A DNA stretch of 64,000 nucleotides from Brooklawnia propionicigenes (GCF_030297015.1 NZ_AP028056.1:1560939-1624938); one strand, 5' to 3'; numbered from the stretch's first letter, positions 33,923-43,432 are shown. Notes: generated by a model from the sequence alone, not told the origin. Program-made: numbers and translations.

Positions 33923-34010
33923 GATGGTAAGGGCCCCCTTGCTGATACGTGCAACGCCACTTCACTTTACAGCCCGAGCGCGGCGGGCGCCTCTTGCGAC
34001 AATATGCGTG

Positions 34011-35294
34011 CTACAGGCGGACATGAATGTTCAGCTTCTCCATCGCGTAGGCCAGTGCGAAACAGGACAGCACGGCGACGGCGGGGAACAAGGCACCGGC
34101 GAATAGCTCACCGAAACGCTCGGTCACCAGCGGTTCCCAGTAGGGCCACAACCAGACATTGTGTGCTCGCCCGACGATGGTCTCGGAGAACGCATAGACC
34201 ACGATCGCATGACCGCCGAGCACCACCAGTGGACGCAGCAGACCACCCTTGCTGCTCGCCGGAATGATGAGCGCGAGCAGCACCAGCTCCAGTACGGCGA
34301 TGCCGCCGGTCACCAGGACGAAGCTGGGCGTCCACAGGTACTTGTTCAGTGGGATGACGACGGCGAGCACGACGCCGAGTATCAGCGTGCCGGCGCCCAG
34401 CGTCGCGAGCCAGCCGATTCTGCGCAGACCGCTCGTCGCCCGCGAGATCTCCCCGGCGAGGTAGCCGATATAGACCGAGCTGGCAGCCTGTATCCAGCCG
34501 TGCGGATTCTCCGGATTGGCTCCGATGCCCAGCACGGTGGTGTCGAACCAGTCGGCCAGATTGGCATCCTGAGTGAAGGATCCTGCCGGTACACCGGCAG
34601 GTGAGTACCACAGCCAGGCCGCGGTGATGCCGAGGAAGAAGACAGCCATGATCGACCACTGCACGTAGCGGGGCGTGCGGGTGACCAGCCAGACGAGCAG
34701 GTAGGCGATCGCGGTCATCTGCAGGATGCCCGCCGGATAGATGTCCATCGGGACCATGTACTTGTAGGAGACCAGCACGCAGCCGAGCATGAACAGCTTG
34801 AATGTGCGCCCCAGTGCATTGCGCCAGCTTGTGCGGGTGGCGTAGGGCATCGCGGTGCCCATGGCGACCAGGAAGCCCGGGAAGACCGTGTCGGCCAGTG
34901 TCAGGCCGCTCCACTCGCTGTGCCCGAAGGCCCCGGGCAGGTACCAGTTGCCGGGCCAGTTGACGAAGACCATCAAGGCGATGGTCAGCCCGCGGAAGGC
35001 GTCCAGGGCATAGAAGCGGGGTGGCTTGGCCGGGGTCGCCTGCGGTGTTGCGGACGAGCCTGCGTCCGCGGGGCTGGCTGCGTCGGGCCGGGCCGGGCCG
35101 GTTTGCGGTTTGGTCACCGCATCGTCGCCGGTTCCCGGGCTGATCGGATAGGCCACCGGATCGTCGCCGGCGCCGGATCTGACCGTGTCGGCTGCCGATT
35201 CGGGCGCGGCACGGGCAGGCCCCCGCACTGCGGTGGTCTCGTCGTTCGCGGCCCGGCCGTAGACAGCCGTCTGTTCCTCGGACACGAGCGCCAT
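34011..35294 (-). CDS. HGSNAT-like acyltransferase family membrane protein
   Basis: A 427-residue membrane protein. A disordered, Ala/Pro/Thr-rich cytoplasmic N-terminus (about 1-90) precedes about ten membrane helices. The first helix region ALDAFRGLTIALMVFVNWPG and the following TLADTVFPGFLVAMGTAMP are the signature of the heparan-alpha-glucosaminide N-acetyltransferase-like (DUF1624/DUF5009) group, which moves acetyl groups across membranes. The start at 35294 is used since the upstream frame to 35501 overlaps pta and is non-homologous. Its place between pta and ackA suggests a possible link to acetyl units (inference). Confidence 0.8.
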   Translation of the reverse strand: MALVSEEQTAVYGRAANDETTAVRGPARAAPESAADTVRSGAGDDPVAYPISPGTGDDAVTKPQTGPARPDAASPADAGSSATPQATPAKPPRFYALDAFRGLTIALMVFVNWPGNWYLPGAFGHSEWSGLTLADTVFPGFLVAMGTAMPYATRTSWRNALGRTFKLFMLGCVLVSYKYMVPMDIYPAGILQMTAIAYLLVWLVTRTPRYVQWSIMAVFFLGITAAWLWYSPAGVPAGSFTQDANLADWFDTTVLGIGANPENPHGWIQAASSVYIGYLAGEISRATSGLRRIGWLATLGAGTLILGVVLAVVIPLNKYLWTPSFVLVTGGIAVLELVLLALIIPASSKGGLLRPLVVLGGHAIVVYAFSETIVGRAHNVWLWPYWEPLVTERFGELFAGALFPAVAVLSCFALAYAMEKLNIHVRL

Positions 35295-35430
35295 TCTTTC
35301 ACCCCGAAGGCGCTGCGCCAACGGCCCCGAACGCGGGCAGACGGCCAGCCCGCGGGGGATTGCGGCGTGAAGACGGCAGTGGCCGGGCAGCAGATCGCCA
35401 CCCGGCCACGAAGACTGCCGACGCGGCCGA

Positions 35431-37491
35431 TCAGATTCCGGTCTGTGCCTGGATCGCGGTGATAGCGACGGTGTTGACGATGTCAGCCACCAGAGCGCCA
35501 CGCGAGAGATCGTTGACCGGCTTGTTGAGGCCCTGCAGCACCGGGCCGATCGCGATCGCGCCGGAGGTGCGCTGAACGGCCTTGTAGGTGTTGTTGCCGG
35601 TGTTCAGGTCGGGGAAGATGAAGACCGTGGCCTGGCCTGCCACCTGGGAGCCGGGCATCTTCGACTTGCCGACCGCCGGATCCATCGCCGCATCGAACTG
35701 GATCGGGCCGTCCACCGCGAAATCGGGGTTGGTCTGCTTGACCAGTTCGGTCGCGGCAGCCACCGCGTCCACGTCTTCGCCCGAACCCGATGTGCCGGTC
35801 GAGTAGGACAGCATCGCGACGCGCGGCTCAATGTCGAAGGCCTTCGCCGTCGCCGCCGTGCTGATCGCGATCGTCGCCAGCTGCTCGGGGTTGGGGTTCG
35901 GGTTGACGGCGCAGTCGGCGAAGACGAGCACCTGCTCGGGCATGCACATCAGGAACGAACCCGACACCACTTTGACGCCCGGCTTGGTCTTGATGAATTC
36001 GAGGGCCGGACGAATGGTGTTCGCCGTGGTGTGGGTGGCGCCGGAGACCATGCCGTCTGCCATGCCCAGGTAGACCATCATCGTCCCGAAGTAGGACGGG
36101 TCGGTCATCTTCTCTCGGGCCTGCTCGATGGTGACACCCTTCTTGGCGCGCAACTCGGCGTACTTCGCCGCGAACTGATCGGCCAACTGGGGGTCGTGCA
36201 TCGACTGGACGCGAGCGCCGGTGATGTCGAAGCCCAGTGCGGCGGCGTCGGCGCGCACCTTGTCCTCTTCACCGAGCAGCACCAGATTGGCAACGCCGCG
36301 GCGCAGCAGGATCGAGGTGGCCTCCAGGATGCGGGGGTCTTCGGCCTCGGGCAGCACGATGGTCTTCTTGTCGCTGCGGGCCTTCTGCATGATCTGGTAT
36401 TCGAACATGCGCGGGGTGCGCAGGGCCGCGGTTTTGACGTCCAGGGCGCTCAGCAGCGCTGCTTCGTCCACGTTCTCGTGGAACAGGCGTAGGGCTTCGG
36501 CGTGCTTGCGGGGCGAACTCATCACCGAGCCCTTGAGATCGTGCAGTTTGGACGCCGTCCAGAAGGTGCCGCGCTGAACGAGCCCGATCGGCACCTGTAC
36601 CTTCAGGCCATCGAGCAACTTGCGGATCGAATCGGGCAGCGGATAGCCGCCGGTCAGGAAGATCGCCGCCAGGTTCGGGAAGCTGTCGGAGCTGTGGGCG
36701 GCCAGCAGGCCGGGTAGCAGGTCGGTGCGGTCGGACGCCGTCACGATCGAGCACTCCGGCTCGAGGCGGGTCAGCACATTGGGCAGGGTCATGCCGGCCA
36801 CCACGGTGCCCAGCGATTCGCGGTCGAGCGCTGATTCGTCGCCCATCAGGAACTTCGCACCCAAAGCCCGGAACTGAGCCCGCACGCTGGGGGCGCGCAG
36901 CAGCTCGTTCTCGGGCAGCGCCGCGCAGAAGCTGAGCCCCAGCGTGCCCAGTTCGGCGCGAACCTGGTCGATCGAGACCGGGTCGACGCGGTTGGCGATC
37001 ACGCCGATCACATGATTGTGCAGGTCCTCGAACTGTTTGGTGGCGTGCTCCACCGAGGCGGCCACCTCCTCGGGAGTGCGATCGCGTCCGCTCACCACCA
37101 GCAGCACCGGGGAGTTAAGGTTCGCCGCCACCCGGGCATTGAAGGCCAGCTCGGTCGGCGATGCCGCACCGATGTAGTCACTGCCGACCACGACGACCGT
37201 GTCGAAACGGTCCTGCAGCGCTCCGTACTTCGAGATGATTTCGCTCAGCGCAGCCTCGGGATCGTCCAGCGCAGCGTCGGTGAGCACGCCGATGGTCTCT
37301 TCGTAGGTCTGGTCGATACCCGAATGTGCCAGCAGTGCCTTGGCAACTTCGTCGTTGTCATCGCGGACCATCGGGCGGAAGACACCGACGGAATCCATCT
37401 GACGTGAGAGGGCCTCGATGAGGCACAGGGCGATGGCGCTCTTGCCGCCTAGCCCATCGGGGGATGTAACATACACGCTTTTGTTGGTCAC
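35431..37491 (-). CDS. pta: Phosphate acetyltransferase
   Basis: Converts acetyl-CoA and phosphate to acetyl phosphate. A long-form enzyme of 686 residues: an N-terminal P-loop/BioD-like domain (VYVTSPDGLGGKSAIAL), a middle DRTGG-type region (about 200-330) and the C-terminal PTA_PTB catalytic domain (about 365-680), with KTIVLPEAEDPRIL, MADGMVSGATHTTANT, DCAVNPNP, AMLSYSTGTSGSG and FPDLNTGNNTYKAVQR. The GTG at 37491 starts TNKSVYVTSPDG; the extension to 37536 is unlike the family. First of pta, HGSNAT-like, ackA on the minus strand, with a 136-bp gap after it. Confidence 0.94.
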   Translation of the reverse strand: MTNKSVYVTSPDGLGGKSAIALCLIEALSRQMDSVGVFRPMVRDDNDEVAKALLAHSGIDQTYEETIGVLTDAALDDPEAALSEIISKYGALQDRFDTVVVVGSDYIGAASPTELAFNARVAANLNSPVLLVVSGRDRTPEEVAASVEHATKQFEDLHNHVIGVIANRVDPVSIDQVRAELGTLGLSFCAALPENELLRAPSVRAQFRALGAKFLMGDESALDRESLGTVVAGMTLPNVLTRLEPECSIVTASDRTDLLPGLLAAHSSDSFPNLAAIFLTGGYPLPDSIRKLLDGLKVQVPIGLVQRGTFWTASKLHDLKGSVMSSPRKHAEALRLFHENVDEAALLSALDVKTAALRTPRMFEYQIMQKARSDKKTIVLPEAEDPRILEATSILLRRGVANLVLLGEEDKVRADAAALGFDITGARVQSMHDPQLADQFAAKYAELRAKKGVTIEQAREKMTDPSYFGTMMVYLGMADGMVSGATHTTANTIRPALEFIKTKPGVKVVSGSFLMCMPEQVLVFADCAVNPNPNPEQLATIAISTAATAKAFDIEPRVAMLSYSTGTSGSGEDVDAVAAATELVKQTNPDFAVDGPIQFDAAMDPAVGKSKMPGSQVAGQATVFIFPDLNTGNNTYKAVQRTSGAIAIGPVLQGLNKPVNDLSRGALVADIVNTVAITAIQAQTGI

Positions 37492-37560
37492 ATAGTGAAC
37501 ATACGACGATTCCGCGCAGTTGTCGCGGGGTTGCATGATTCGCCCGGCCCGCCGGCCCGG

Positions 37561-40107
37561 TCAGCAGCAGATGACCCGTTGCGAGGCGATATCGGAGTAG
37601 AGCACCAGCTCGTCGAACCGGGCCACATGCAGCACATTCGACAGGCCGGCCAGATCGGGCACCAGGTCGGCCAGCCGGTTGGGCCGGTCGGTCACCAGCT
37701 CCGGATGGAACGACACGTCGGGGCGCTGATCGAAGATCGCCGCGTAGAAGATGCCCGACTCCACCAGGTCCTGGAAGAAATGGCTGCCCTGGGACAGTTC
37801 GGGGATGAAGCCGCCCGCCGGATAGGTGAACTCCACCATCGCCGCCGCATTGCTGATCTCGGTGAAGTGCACCGGGATGCCGAGCGACGGGGAGGTGGTA
37901 CCCCAGCGTCCGGGAGCCATGATCATGAACGAACCGGCGGAGAGTAGCTTGTTGACCACGCCCATGCCACGCGCCACGGCATATCGGTCCTGCTGGCCCA
38001 GCTCCAGATAGGTGTCGGGACGAACCATCACCACATGGTCGATCGGCAGCCGCACGTTGCCGCCCATGAAACTGCCGCTGGATTCGAACAGCGTGTGCCG
38101 GGGGTCGGCGTCGGTGGGCATCGCGACCGCCTCGCCGAGCCCGCGGGTCTGCAAGGGGCGGCATTGCAGCAGGTTGATGCGTGGTTCGCCGTTCTCATTG
38201 ATGTTGACGGTGTATTCGATGTCGACCGGATAGTCGTAGGCCTCGGAGAGCTTGGCGAGGATATCGCGCATCAGCGGGGCGAAGTCGGTGTGGTGAATCA
38301 GGCCGCGGAAGTCGAGCACCTTCGGGGTCTGCCTGATCGGACGATTGTGTTCCCGCAGCCAGCGCAGCGTCTCGGTGTCGGTGGACACGAACAGCTCCCA
38401 GTCCGCCCGGATGTCGAGTTTGCGGATCTCGGCGAGCGGCTTGGTGACCTGTTTGTTCTCGTCCAGGCTCATCACGTCGACGTAGCGCTGGGTGTTGCGG
38501 GCGGCATCGGTGGTGTCGATCTCGCGGGTCGGATCGTCGAGGGTGATGAGTTTGGCGTGGTCGGCGATCGTGCGATCCACGGCGCGGGTGCCCAGGCCCA
38601 GCACCAGCCGCAGCATGCCGGCGTCCGGGTCGATGTCGGGGTCCCAGACATACAGGTTGGACGAATTCCCGACCCCGGCCGCGTGCGGGAAGAACAATCC
38701 CTGGTGGTGGTCTCCGCTGACCCGTTGCACCAGGATCGCCATCTGCTCGTCGGAGCTGTCGAGCCCCCGGTTGCGGCGGTATTCGAGGGCCTCACTGCTC
38801 ATCGCCGAGGCGTAGACGGTGCGCACCGCATCCTCGAGCGCGTGTAACCGCTCTTCGGGAGTGCCCTGATTGGCACAGAAGACCGATTCGTACTTGCCGG
38901 CGAAGGCATTGCCGAAGTTGTCTTCCAGCAACGAGCTGGAGCGGGCGATGATGGGGGATTGCCCGAAGTACTCGAGCATCGACAAGAACTGTTCGCGCAC
39001 CACCGGTGGGAAGCGCCCGGTGGCGAGTTTGCGGTTCAGTGAGGCGCCCGCGGTGAAGTAGCCGTCGTGGCTCTTCTGCTGCACCCACAGCTTCCACCAG
39101 CCGTTGGCGATGATGTAGGTGTAGAACAGGTCGCTGCCCAAGAAGTACGAGTCGTTCTGCTCCATTCGGGGGGTGAAGCGGGCTTCCGGATCGTGATCGA
39201 GGATCGCGTTGGCCACGATCATGCCCACCGACTTGCCGCCGATGTAGCCGGTGCCGATCTCGCGCATCGCCACCGTCAGCAGATCGGCCAGCGTCACGTA
39301 CTCGCGGCACAGCTCGACCACGCGTCCCTCGCGTCCGATGAACATGTCGATGAGTTCGTCGGCGGCTTCCCGCTGTACCGCGGCGTCCAGCGAGTCGAGC
39401 GCGGCCCAGCCCTGCTGGACGACGCGATGCCAGTGGTCGGGCGGATCGACCCGGTGCGAGGCGGCCGAGAAGAGTCGTGCGGTGGCCTCGCTGCTGGTGA
39501 TGGGATCGGCTTCGTCGCCACTGAGCAGGTGCGGGAAGAACATCGTCGGTGAATGCCGTAGCCAGACCTTCAATGGATGGACGTACGTCTCCCCGCCGAT
39601 GAGGTAGACATCGAGCAGCAGCTGGGTGGTGTCGCGGATCATCGCCAGGGTGGCGAACGTGTGCTCACGACGGATCAGCCCGAAGTAGGCGACCGTGTCG
39701 AGGTCGAACAGGTAGGGGCAGGTGACCTTGAAGAAGTTGCCGACGGCAAGATCGCTGCGCCAGGTGTACAGCAGCGAGGTCAGCAGATCGAAGACGTAGA
39801 AGGCGCCGAACCCCGTCTCGGTGATGATCTTGTGCACCGCCGAGGCAAAGCTCTCGAACCCCAACGACGCGTCCAGTTTGACGATCTCGACCCCGTCGAG
39901 GTCATCGAGCAGCGGGGCATGCGATCCGAAACGGAAGTAGACCAGCCGGCGCCCCTCGTCACGGGCGCGTTTGGCGAACGGCTGAATCAGCGCGCGGTAC
40001 TGGGAGAGACCGTCGACCTGCCAGACGACGTTGTCGCCGAGCCGCAAACCATCGAAGATGCGGTCGAGCCCCCTGATGCCCGTGCTCGCCCGGTTGTAGC
40101 TCTCCAT
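37561..40107 (-). CDS. PEP synthase-like ATP-grasp protein with a degenerate KaiC-like N-terminal domain
   Basis: An 848-residue cytosolic protein. Residues about 1-210 resemble a KaiC/RAD55 RecA fold (STGIRGLDRIFDGLRLGDNV), but the Walker A position reads VDGLSQYR, so ATP binding there is doubtful. About 285-650 is a PEP/pyruvate-binding ATP-grasp domain: TGYIGGKSVGM, IARSSSLLEDNFGNAFAGKY (Arg about 388), MAILVQRVSG and the closing LLQCRPLQTRG. The C-terminal about 190 residues contain APGRWGTTSPSLGIPV and LSQGSHFFQDLVESG. No phosphohistidine swivel motif (TGG...H) is seen, so it should not be a normal PEP synthase. Its reaction is unknown. Lies between serA and pta on the same strand. Confidence 0.82.
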   Translation of the reverse strand: MESYNRASTGIRGLDRIFDGLRLGDNVVWQVDGLSQYRALIQPFAKRARDEGRRLVYFRFGSHAPLLDDLDGVEIVKLDASLGFESFASAVHKIITETGFGAFYVFDLLTSLLYTWRSDLAVGNFFKVTCPYLFDLDTVAYFGLIRREHTFATLAMIRDTTQLLLDVYLIGGETYVHPLKVWLRHSPTMFFPHLLSGDEADPITSSEATARLFSAASHRVDPPDHWHRVVQQGWAALDSLDAAVQREAADELIDMFIGREGRVVELCREYVTLADLLTVAMREIGTGYIGGKSVGMIVANAILDHDPEARFTPRMEQNDSYFLGSDLFYTYIIANGWWKLWVQQKSHDGYFTAGASLNRKLATGRFPPVVREQFLSMLEYFGQSPIIARSSSLLEDNFGNAFAGKYESVFCANQGTPEERLHALEDAVRTVYASAMSSEALEYRRNRGLDSSDEQMAILVQRVSGDHHQGLFFPHAAGVGNSSNLYVWDPDIDPDAGMLRLVLGLGTRAVDRTIADHAKLITLDDPTREIDTTDAARNTQRYVDVMSLDENKQVTKPLAEIRKLDIRADWELFVSTDTETLRWLREHNRPIRQTPKVLDFRGLIHHTDFAPLMRDILAKLSEAYDYPVDIEYTVNINENGEPRINLLQCRPLQTRGLGEAVAMPTDADPRHTLFESSGSFMGGNVRLPIDHVVMVRPDTYLELGQQDRYAVARGMGVVNKLLSAGSFMIMAPGRWGTTSPSLGIPVHFTEISNAAAMVEFTYPAGGFIPELSQGSHFFQDLVESGIFYAAIFDQRPDVSFHPELVTDRPNRLADLVPDLAGLSNVLHVARFDELVLYSDIASQRVICC

Positions 40108-40123
40108 GAGCCAAGACTAGGGG

Positions 40124-41296
40124 TCACGGCTCGATGACGCGGACCCGCAGGACACCTTCGATCTGTTCGATGCTGCTGCGCAGCGCGTCGGTGACCGGGC
40201 CCCTGACATCGATCATGGTCCACGCCAGCTCACCGCGTGATTTGTTCAGCAGGTTGGTGATGTTGATCCCGGCGTCGCCGATCAGAGCGGAGATCTCGGC
40301 CACCATGTTCGGCACGTTGACGTTCGCCACGACGATCCGGGTGGTGTCCGGCTCACGTGCCAGCACCGCGTCGGGGAAGTTCACCGAGTTGGAGATATTG
40401 CCGTTCTCCAAGAAGTCACGCAGTTCGTTGACAGCCATCGCTGCGCTGTTCTCCTCGGCCTCCACGGTGGACGCCCCGAGGTGCGGCAGCGCGACGACCT
40501 TCGGCCGGTTCAGCAGCTCCGCGCTCGGGAAATCGCAGACATAGCCGCGGATCGAGCCGGATTCCAGGGCCGCGACCATCGCCGGGGAGTCGACGATGCC
40601 GGCACGGGAGAAGTTCAGCACCAGCGCCCGCTGCTTCATCAGGGCCAGTCGTTCGGCATTGACCAGGCCTTGCGTGGCCTCGATCAGCGGTACATGCACG
40701 GTCAGCACGTCCGCTCTCCGGAAGACCTCGTCGATGGACGCCGCCCGCGTCACGTGCGAACTGAGTTGCCAGGCGTGCCGGATCGTGATCGCCGGATCGT
40801 AGCCGAGCACCTTCATGCCGAGCGCCTCGGCGGCATTGGCCACCTGGACGCCGACCTCACCCAGCCCGATCACACCCAGGGTTCGTCCGGGCAGCTCCCA
40901 GCCGACGAACTGCTTCTTGCCGGCCTCGACCGCGGCGTTGATCTCATTGTCATCCCCGGTGAGCTGGCGGGCGAACGCGGCTGCCGGGAGGATGTTCCGG
41001 GCGCCCAGCAGGATGCCCGCCAAGACCAACTCCTTGACGGCATTCGCGTTGGAGCCGGGGGTGTTGAAGACCACGACTCCGCGTCCGCTCAGCTGGTTGA
41101 CCGGGATGGTGTTGGTCCCGGCCCCGGCCCGGCTGATCGCCAGCACCGAATCCGGGATCTCGACCGAATGCAGGTTGGCCGACCGGACGAGCCAGGCGTC
41201 CGCATTGTCGACGTGAGGACCCACCTCATAGCTCTCGGGCAGTTTCGAGAGGCCTCGTGCGCTGATGGAGTTCAGCGTCTTGATGCTGTAGTTCAT
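40124..41296 (-). CDS. serA: D-3-phosphoglycerate dehydrogenase, short form with ACT domain
   Basis: First step of serine synthesis, NAD-dependent oxidation of 3-phosphoglycerate. A 390-residue protein: substrate-binding domain with RAGAGTNTIPV, the Rossmann motif GVIGLGEVGVQVAN, catalytic Arg in NFSRAGIVD and His in LPHLGASTVEAEEN. An ACT domain (about 315-390) begins at RIVVANVNVPNMVAEISALI and may bind serine. Starts 16 bp after serC on the same strand, so the two pathway enzymes are co-transcribed. The next gene (37561) follows after 16 bp and may be read through. Confidence 0.94.
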   Translation of the reverse strand: MNYSIKTLNSISARGLSKLPESYEVGPHVDNADAWLVRSANLHSVEIPDSVLAISRAGAGTNTIPVNQLSGRGVVVFNTPGSNANAVKELVLAGILLGARNILPAAAFARQLTGDDNEINAAVEAGKKQFVGWELPGRTLGVIGLGEVGVQVANAAEALGMKVLGYDPAITIRHAWQLSSHVTRAASIDEVFRRADVLTVHVPLIEATQGLVNAERLALMKQRALVLNFSRAGIVDSPAMVAALESGSIRGYVCDFPSAELLNRPKVVALPHLGASTVEAEENSAAMAVNELRDFLENGNISNSVNFPDAVLAREPDTTRIVVANVNVPNMVAEISALIGDAGINITNLLNKSRGELAWTMIDVRGPVTDALRSSIEQIEGVLRVRVIEP

Positions 41297-41312
41297 GGTG
41301 ATGATGAGCGCA

Positions 41313-42395
41313 TCAGGCGTGGACGCGTTCGAACTCCTTCATGAACTCGATGAGCGCGTCGACACCGGCTTGTGGCATCGCGTTGTAGATCGATGCCCGC
41401 ATGCCACCCACCGAACGGTGCCCGGCCAGATTGGTCAGGCCGGCCTGTTCGGCCTGCGCCACGAACTGCTTGTTGAGGTCGGCGTTGGCCATCAGGAAGG
41501 GAATGTTCATCCAGCTGCGCGAATCATGGGCCACCGGGTTGGAGTAGAAGTCGGAGGCATCCAGGAAAGCGTAGAAGGTTTCGGCCTTGGTGCGATTGCG
41601 CACGGCCAGGCCGTCCAGTCCACCCTGGGCGATGACCCACTCGAGGATCTTGCCGAGCAGGTAGATCGAGAAGGTGGGCGGGGTGTTGAGCATCGAGTTG
41701 TTCTCCGCCATCAACTGGTAGCTCCAGATCGACGGGGTGTCGAGGCGGGCCCGATCGAGCAGGTCGTCGCGCACGATCACCACAGCCATCCCGGCCGGCC
41801 CCATGTTCTTCTGGGTGCCGGCGTAGATGACGCCGAACTTCGACACGTCGAGCGGGCGCGACAGGATCGTCGAACTCATGTCGGCGACCAGTGGCACATC
41901 ACCGGTCTCGGGAATGTAGCCGAATTCGACACCACCGATGGTCTCGTTCGGGGTGTAGTGCAGGTAGGCGGCGCCCTCGGTGGGCTGGATCGTGCCCTGC
42001 GCCGGGGTCGTGGTGTAGTTGGACGCCTTCTCGTCGGTCACGGCGATCGGATTCAGGCCGAACCTCTTGGCCTCCTTGAACGCCTTGGTGCCCCACTGCC
42101 CGGTCAGCACGAAATCGACGGTGTCGCCCGGCTTCGAAAGATTGAGCGGGACGCCGGCGAACTGCCCGAAAGCGCCGCCCTGAATGAACAGCACCCGGTA
42201 GTTGTCGGGGATGCCCAAGATCTGGCGGAGCAGCTCTTGGGTGTGGTCGGCGCAAGCGACGAATTCCTTGCTCCGGTGCGAGACCTCGGCAACAGACATG
42301 CCGGTGTGCTGCCAATCGGGCAACTCGGCCTGGGCTTGTTCGAGGACCTCCAGCGGCATCATCGCGGGACCGGCAGAAAAGTTAAATACGCGCAC
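41313..42395 (-). CDS. serC: Phosphoserine aminotransferase
   Basis: PLP-dependent class V aminotransferase converting 3-phosphohydroxypyruvate to phosphoserine. A 360-residue protein beginning VFNFSAGPAMMPLEVLEQA; QGGAFGQFAGVPLNL, ADMSSTILSRPLDV, the PLP lysine in YAGTQKNMGPAG and the C-terminal GHRSVGGMRASIYNAMP are characteristic of SerC. First gene of the serC-serA pair. Upstream (42396-42628) lies a hairpin for the converging ribosomal operon and no other gene. Confidence 0.95.
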   Translation of the reverse strand: MRVFNFSAGPAMMPLEVLEQAQAELPDWQHTGMSVAEVSHRSKEFVACADHTQELLRQILGIPDNYRVLFIQGGAFGQFAGVPLNLSKPGDTVDFVLTGQWGTKAFKEAKRFGLNPIAVTDEKASNYTTTPAQGTIQPTEGAAYLHYTPNETIGGVEFGYIPETGDVPLVADMSSTILSRPLDVSKFGVIYAGTQKNMGPAGMAVVIVRDDLLDRARLDTPSIWSYQLMAENNSMLNTPPTFSIYLLGKILEWVIAQGGLDGLAVRNRTKAETFYAFLDASDFYSNPVAHDSRSWMNIPFLMANADLNKQFVAQAEQAGLTNLAGHRSVGGMRASIYNAMPQAGVDALIEFMKEFERVHA

Positions 42396-42534
42396 GACAT
42401 CGATTGTTGCACCCTTTGGCTGAGGGCACTAGGTCGTGTTCCGAAAGTGAGGCAGCTGCGTAGGCCTGCCGGTTCGCCGTCCGCAGCGCAATCGTCCACG
42501 TGACAGGCGCGGCCGGGCTATGGCCGAACATGCA

Positions 42535-42571
42535 GTGAGCCCCCGCCGCAGCGATCGGGACGGGGGCTCAC
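42535..42571 (-). terminator. Hairpin downstream of rplI
   Basis: An 11-bp perfect stem (GTGAGCCCCCG 42535-42545, CGGGGGCTCAC 42561-42571) with a 15-base loop, 58 bases beyond the rplI stop. Probably ends the rpsF-ssb-rpsR-rplI transcript; no U-run. The remainder of 42396-42628 shows no gene. Confidence 0.75.
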
Positions 42572-42628
42572 CGGTGTTGAACGTCAGACGACGCTTCGGA
42601 AAGGCCCGGGCGTGCTGACGCGTGTGTA

Positions 42629-43075
42629 TCAGGCGCTGACGACCTCGACGGGGACGCGCGCGGTAACGGCATCGGTCAGCTTGACCGAAACCAGATGGGA
42701 GCCGGTGGTCTTGATCGGCTTGGCGGCCTTGATGGCGCGCTTGTCGATGGTGGGACCGCCGGCCTTCTTGATAGCCTGTGCCAGCTCGTTGGCGCTCACC
42801 GCGCCGTACAGCTTGCCGGAGGCATCGGTGCGGGCCGGAACCTGCACCTGGAGCTCCTCGAGCTGGGCGCGGATCTCGGCGGCGTGCGTGTTGTCGCGGA
42901 TCTGCTTCGCGTCGCGGGCGCGCTTGATGCCCTCGATCTGCTTGGCGGTACCGCGGTTGTAGGCGATGGCGAGGCCGCGCGGCAGCAGGTAGTTGCGTCC
43001 GTAGCCGTCCTTCACCTCGACGACATCGCCGGCGATACCGAGGTTGTCGACAGTCGCAGTCAGAATGAGCTTCAT
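42629..43075 (-). CDS. rplI: 50S ribosomal protein L9
   Basis: A 148-residue two-domain protein of the large subunit. The N-terminal rRNA-binding domain starts KLILTATVDNLGIAGDVVEV with KDGYGRNYLLPRGLAI, the L9 signature; a long connecting helix and the C-terminal domain (about 75-148) follow. Last gene of the conserved operon. Confidence 0.97.
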   Translation of the reverse strand: MKLILTATVDNLGIAGDVVEVKDGYGRNYLLPRGLAIAYNRGTAKQIEGIKRARDAKQIRDNTHAAEIRAQLEELQVQVPARTDASGKLYGAVSANELAQAIKKAGGPTIDKRAIKAAKPIKTTGSHLVSVKLTDAVTARVPVEVVSA

Positions 43076-43091
43076 ATCAGCAGCCTCCCGG

Positions 43092-43331
43092 TCAGCGAGC
43101 GTTCGTGGTGTACGGGAGCAGCGCCAGCTCGCGGGCGTTCTTCACCGCGATCGCGACCTTGCGCTGATCTTGCACGCTGAGTCCGGTGACTCGGCGGGCG
43201 CGGATCTTGCCGCGCTCGGAGATGAACCTCCGCAGGGTCGCGGTGTCCTTGTAGTCGATGTTGCCGATGCGGACCGCCTTGACGGGGACGATCTTCCTCT
43301 TGTTCACAGGCTTGCGCTGTGGACCGGCCAT
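43092..43331 (-). CDS. rpsR: 30S ribosomal protein S18, cysteine-free (C-minus) form
   Basis: A 79-residue small-subunit protein with [20 protein letters not shown] and the family ending [17 protein letters not shown]. The zinc-binding cysteines found in many S18 proteins are absent: the N-terminal Cys pair is replaced around [11 protein letters not shown] and the later Cys by LSVQ. It is thus the zinc-independent type, although it occupies the classical operon slot between ssb and rplI. Sixteen bases separate it from rplI. Confidence 0.96.
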   Translation of the reverse strand: MAGPQRKPVNKRKIVPVKAVRIGNIDYKDTATLRRFISERGKIRARRVTGLSVQDQRKVAIAVKNARELALLPYTTNAR

Positions 43332-43432
43332 TGTGGTGCTCCTTAGTTCAGACGGGAACTTGGCGTTCCCTGAGCCCGGCTCACGCCGGAATGTGCCTTG
43401 TGGTTAGTTGTGTTGCCGATCTGATCGGACGA

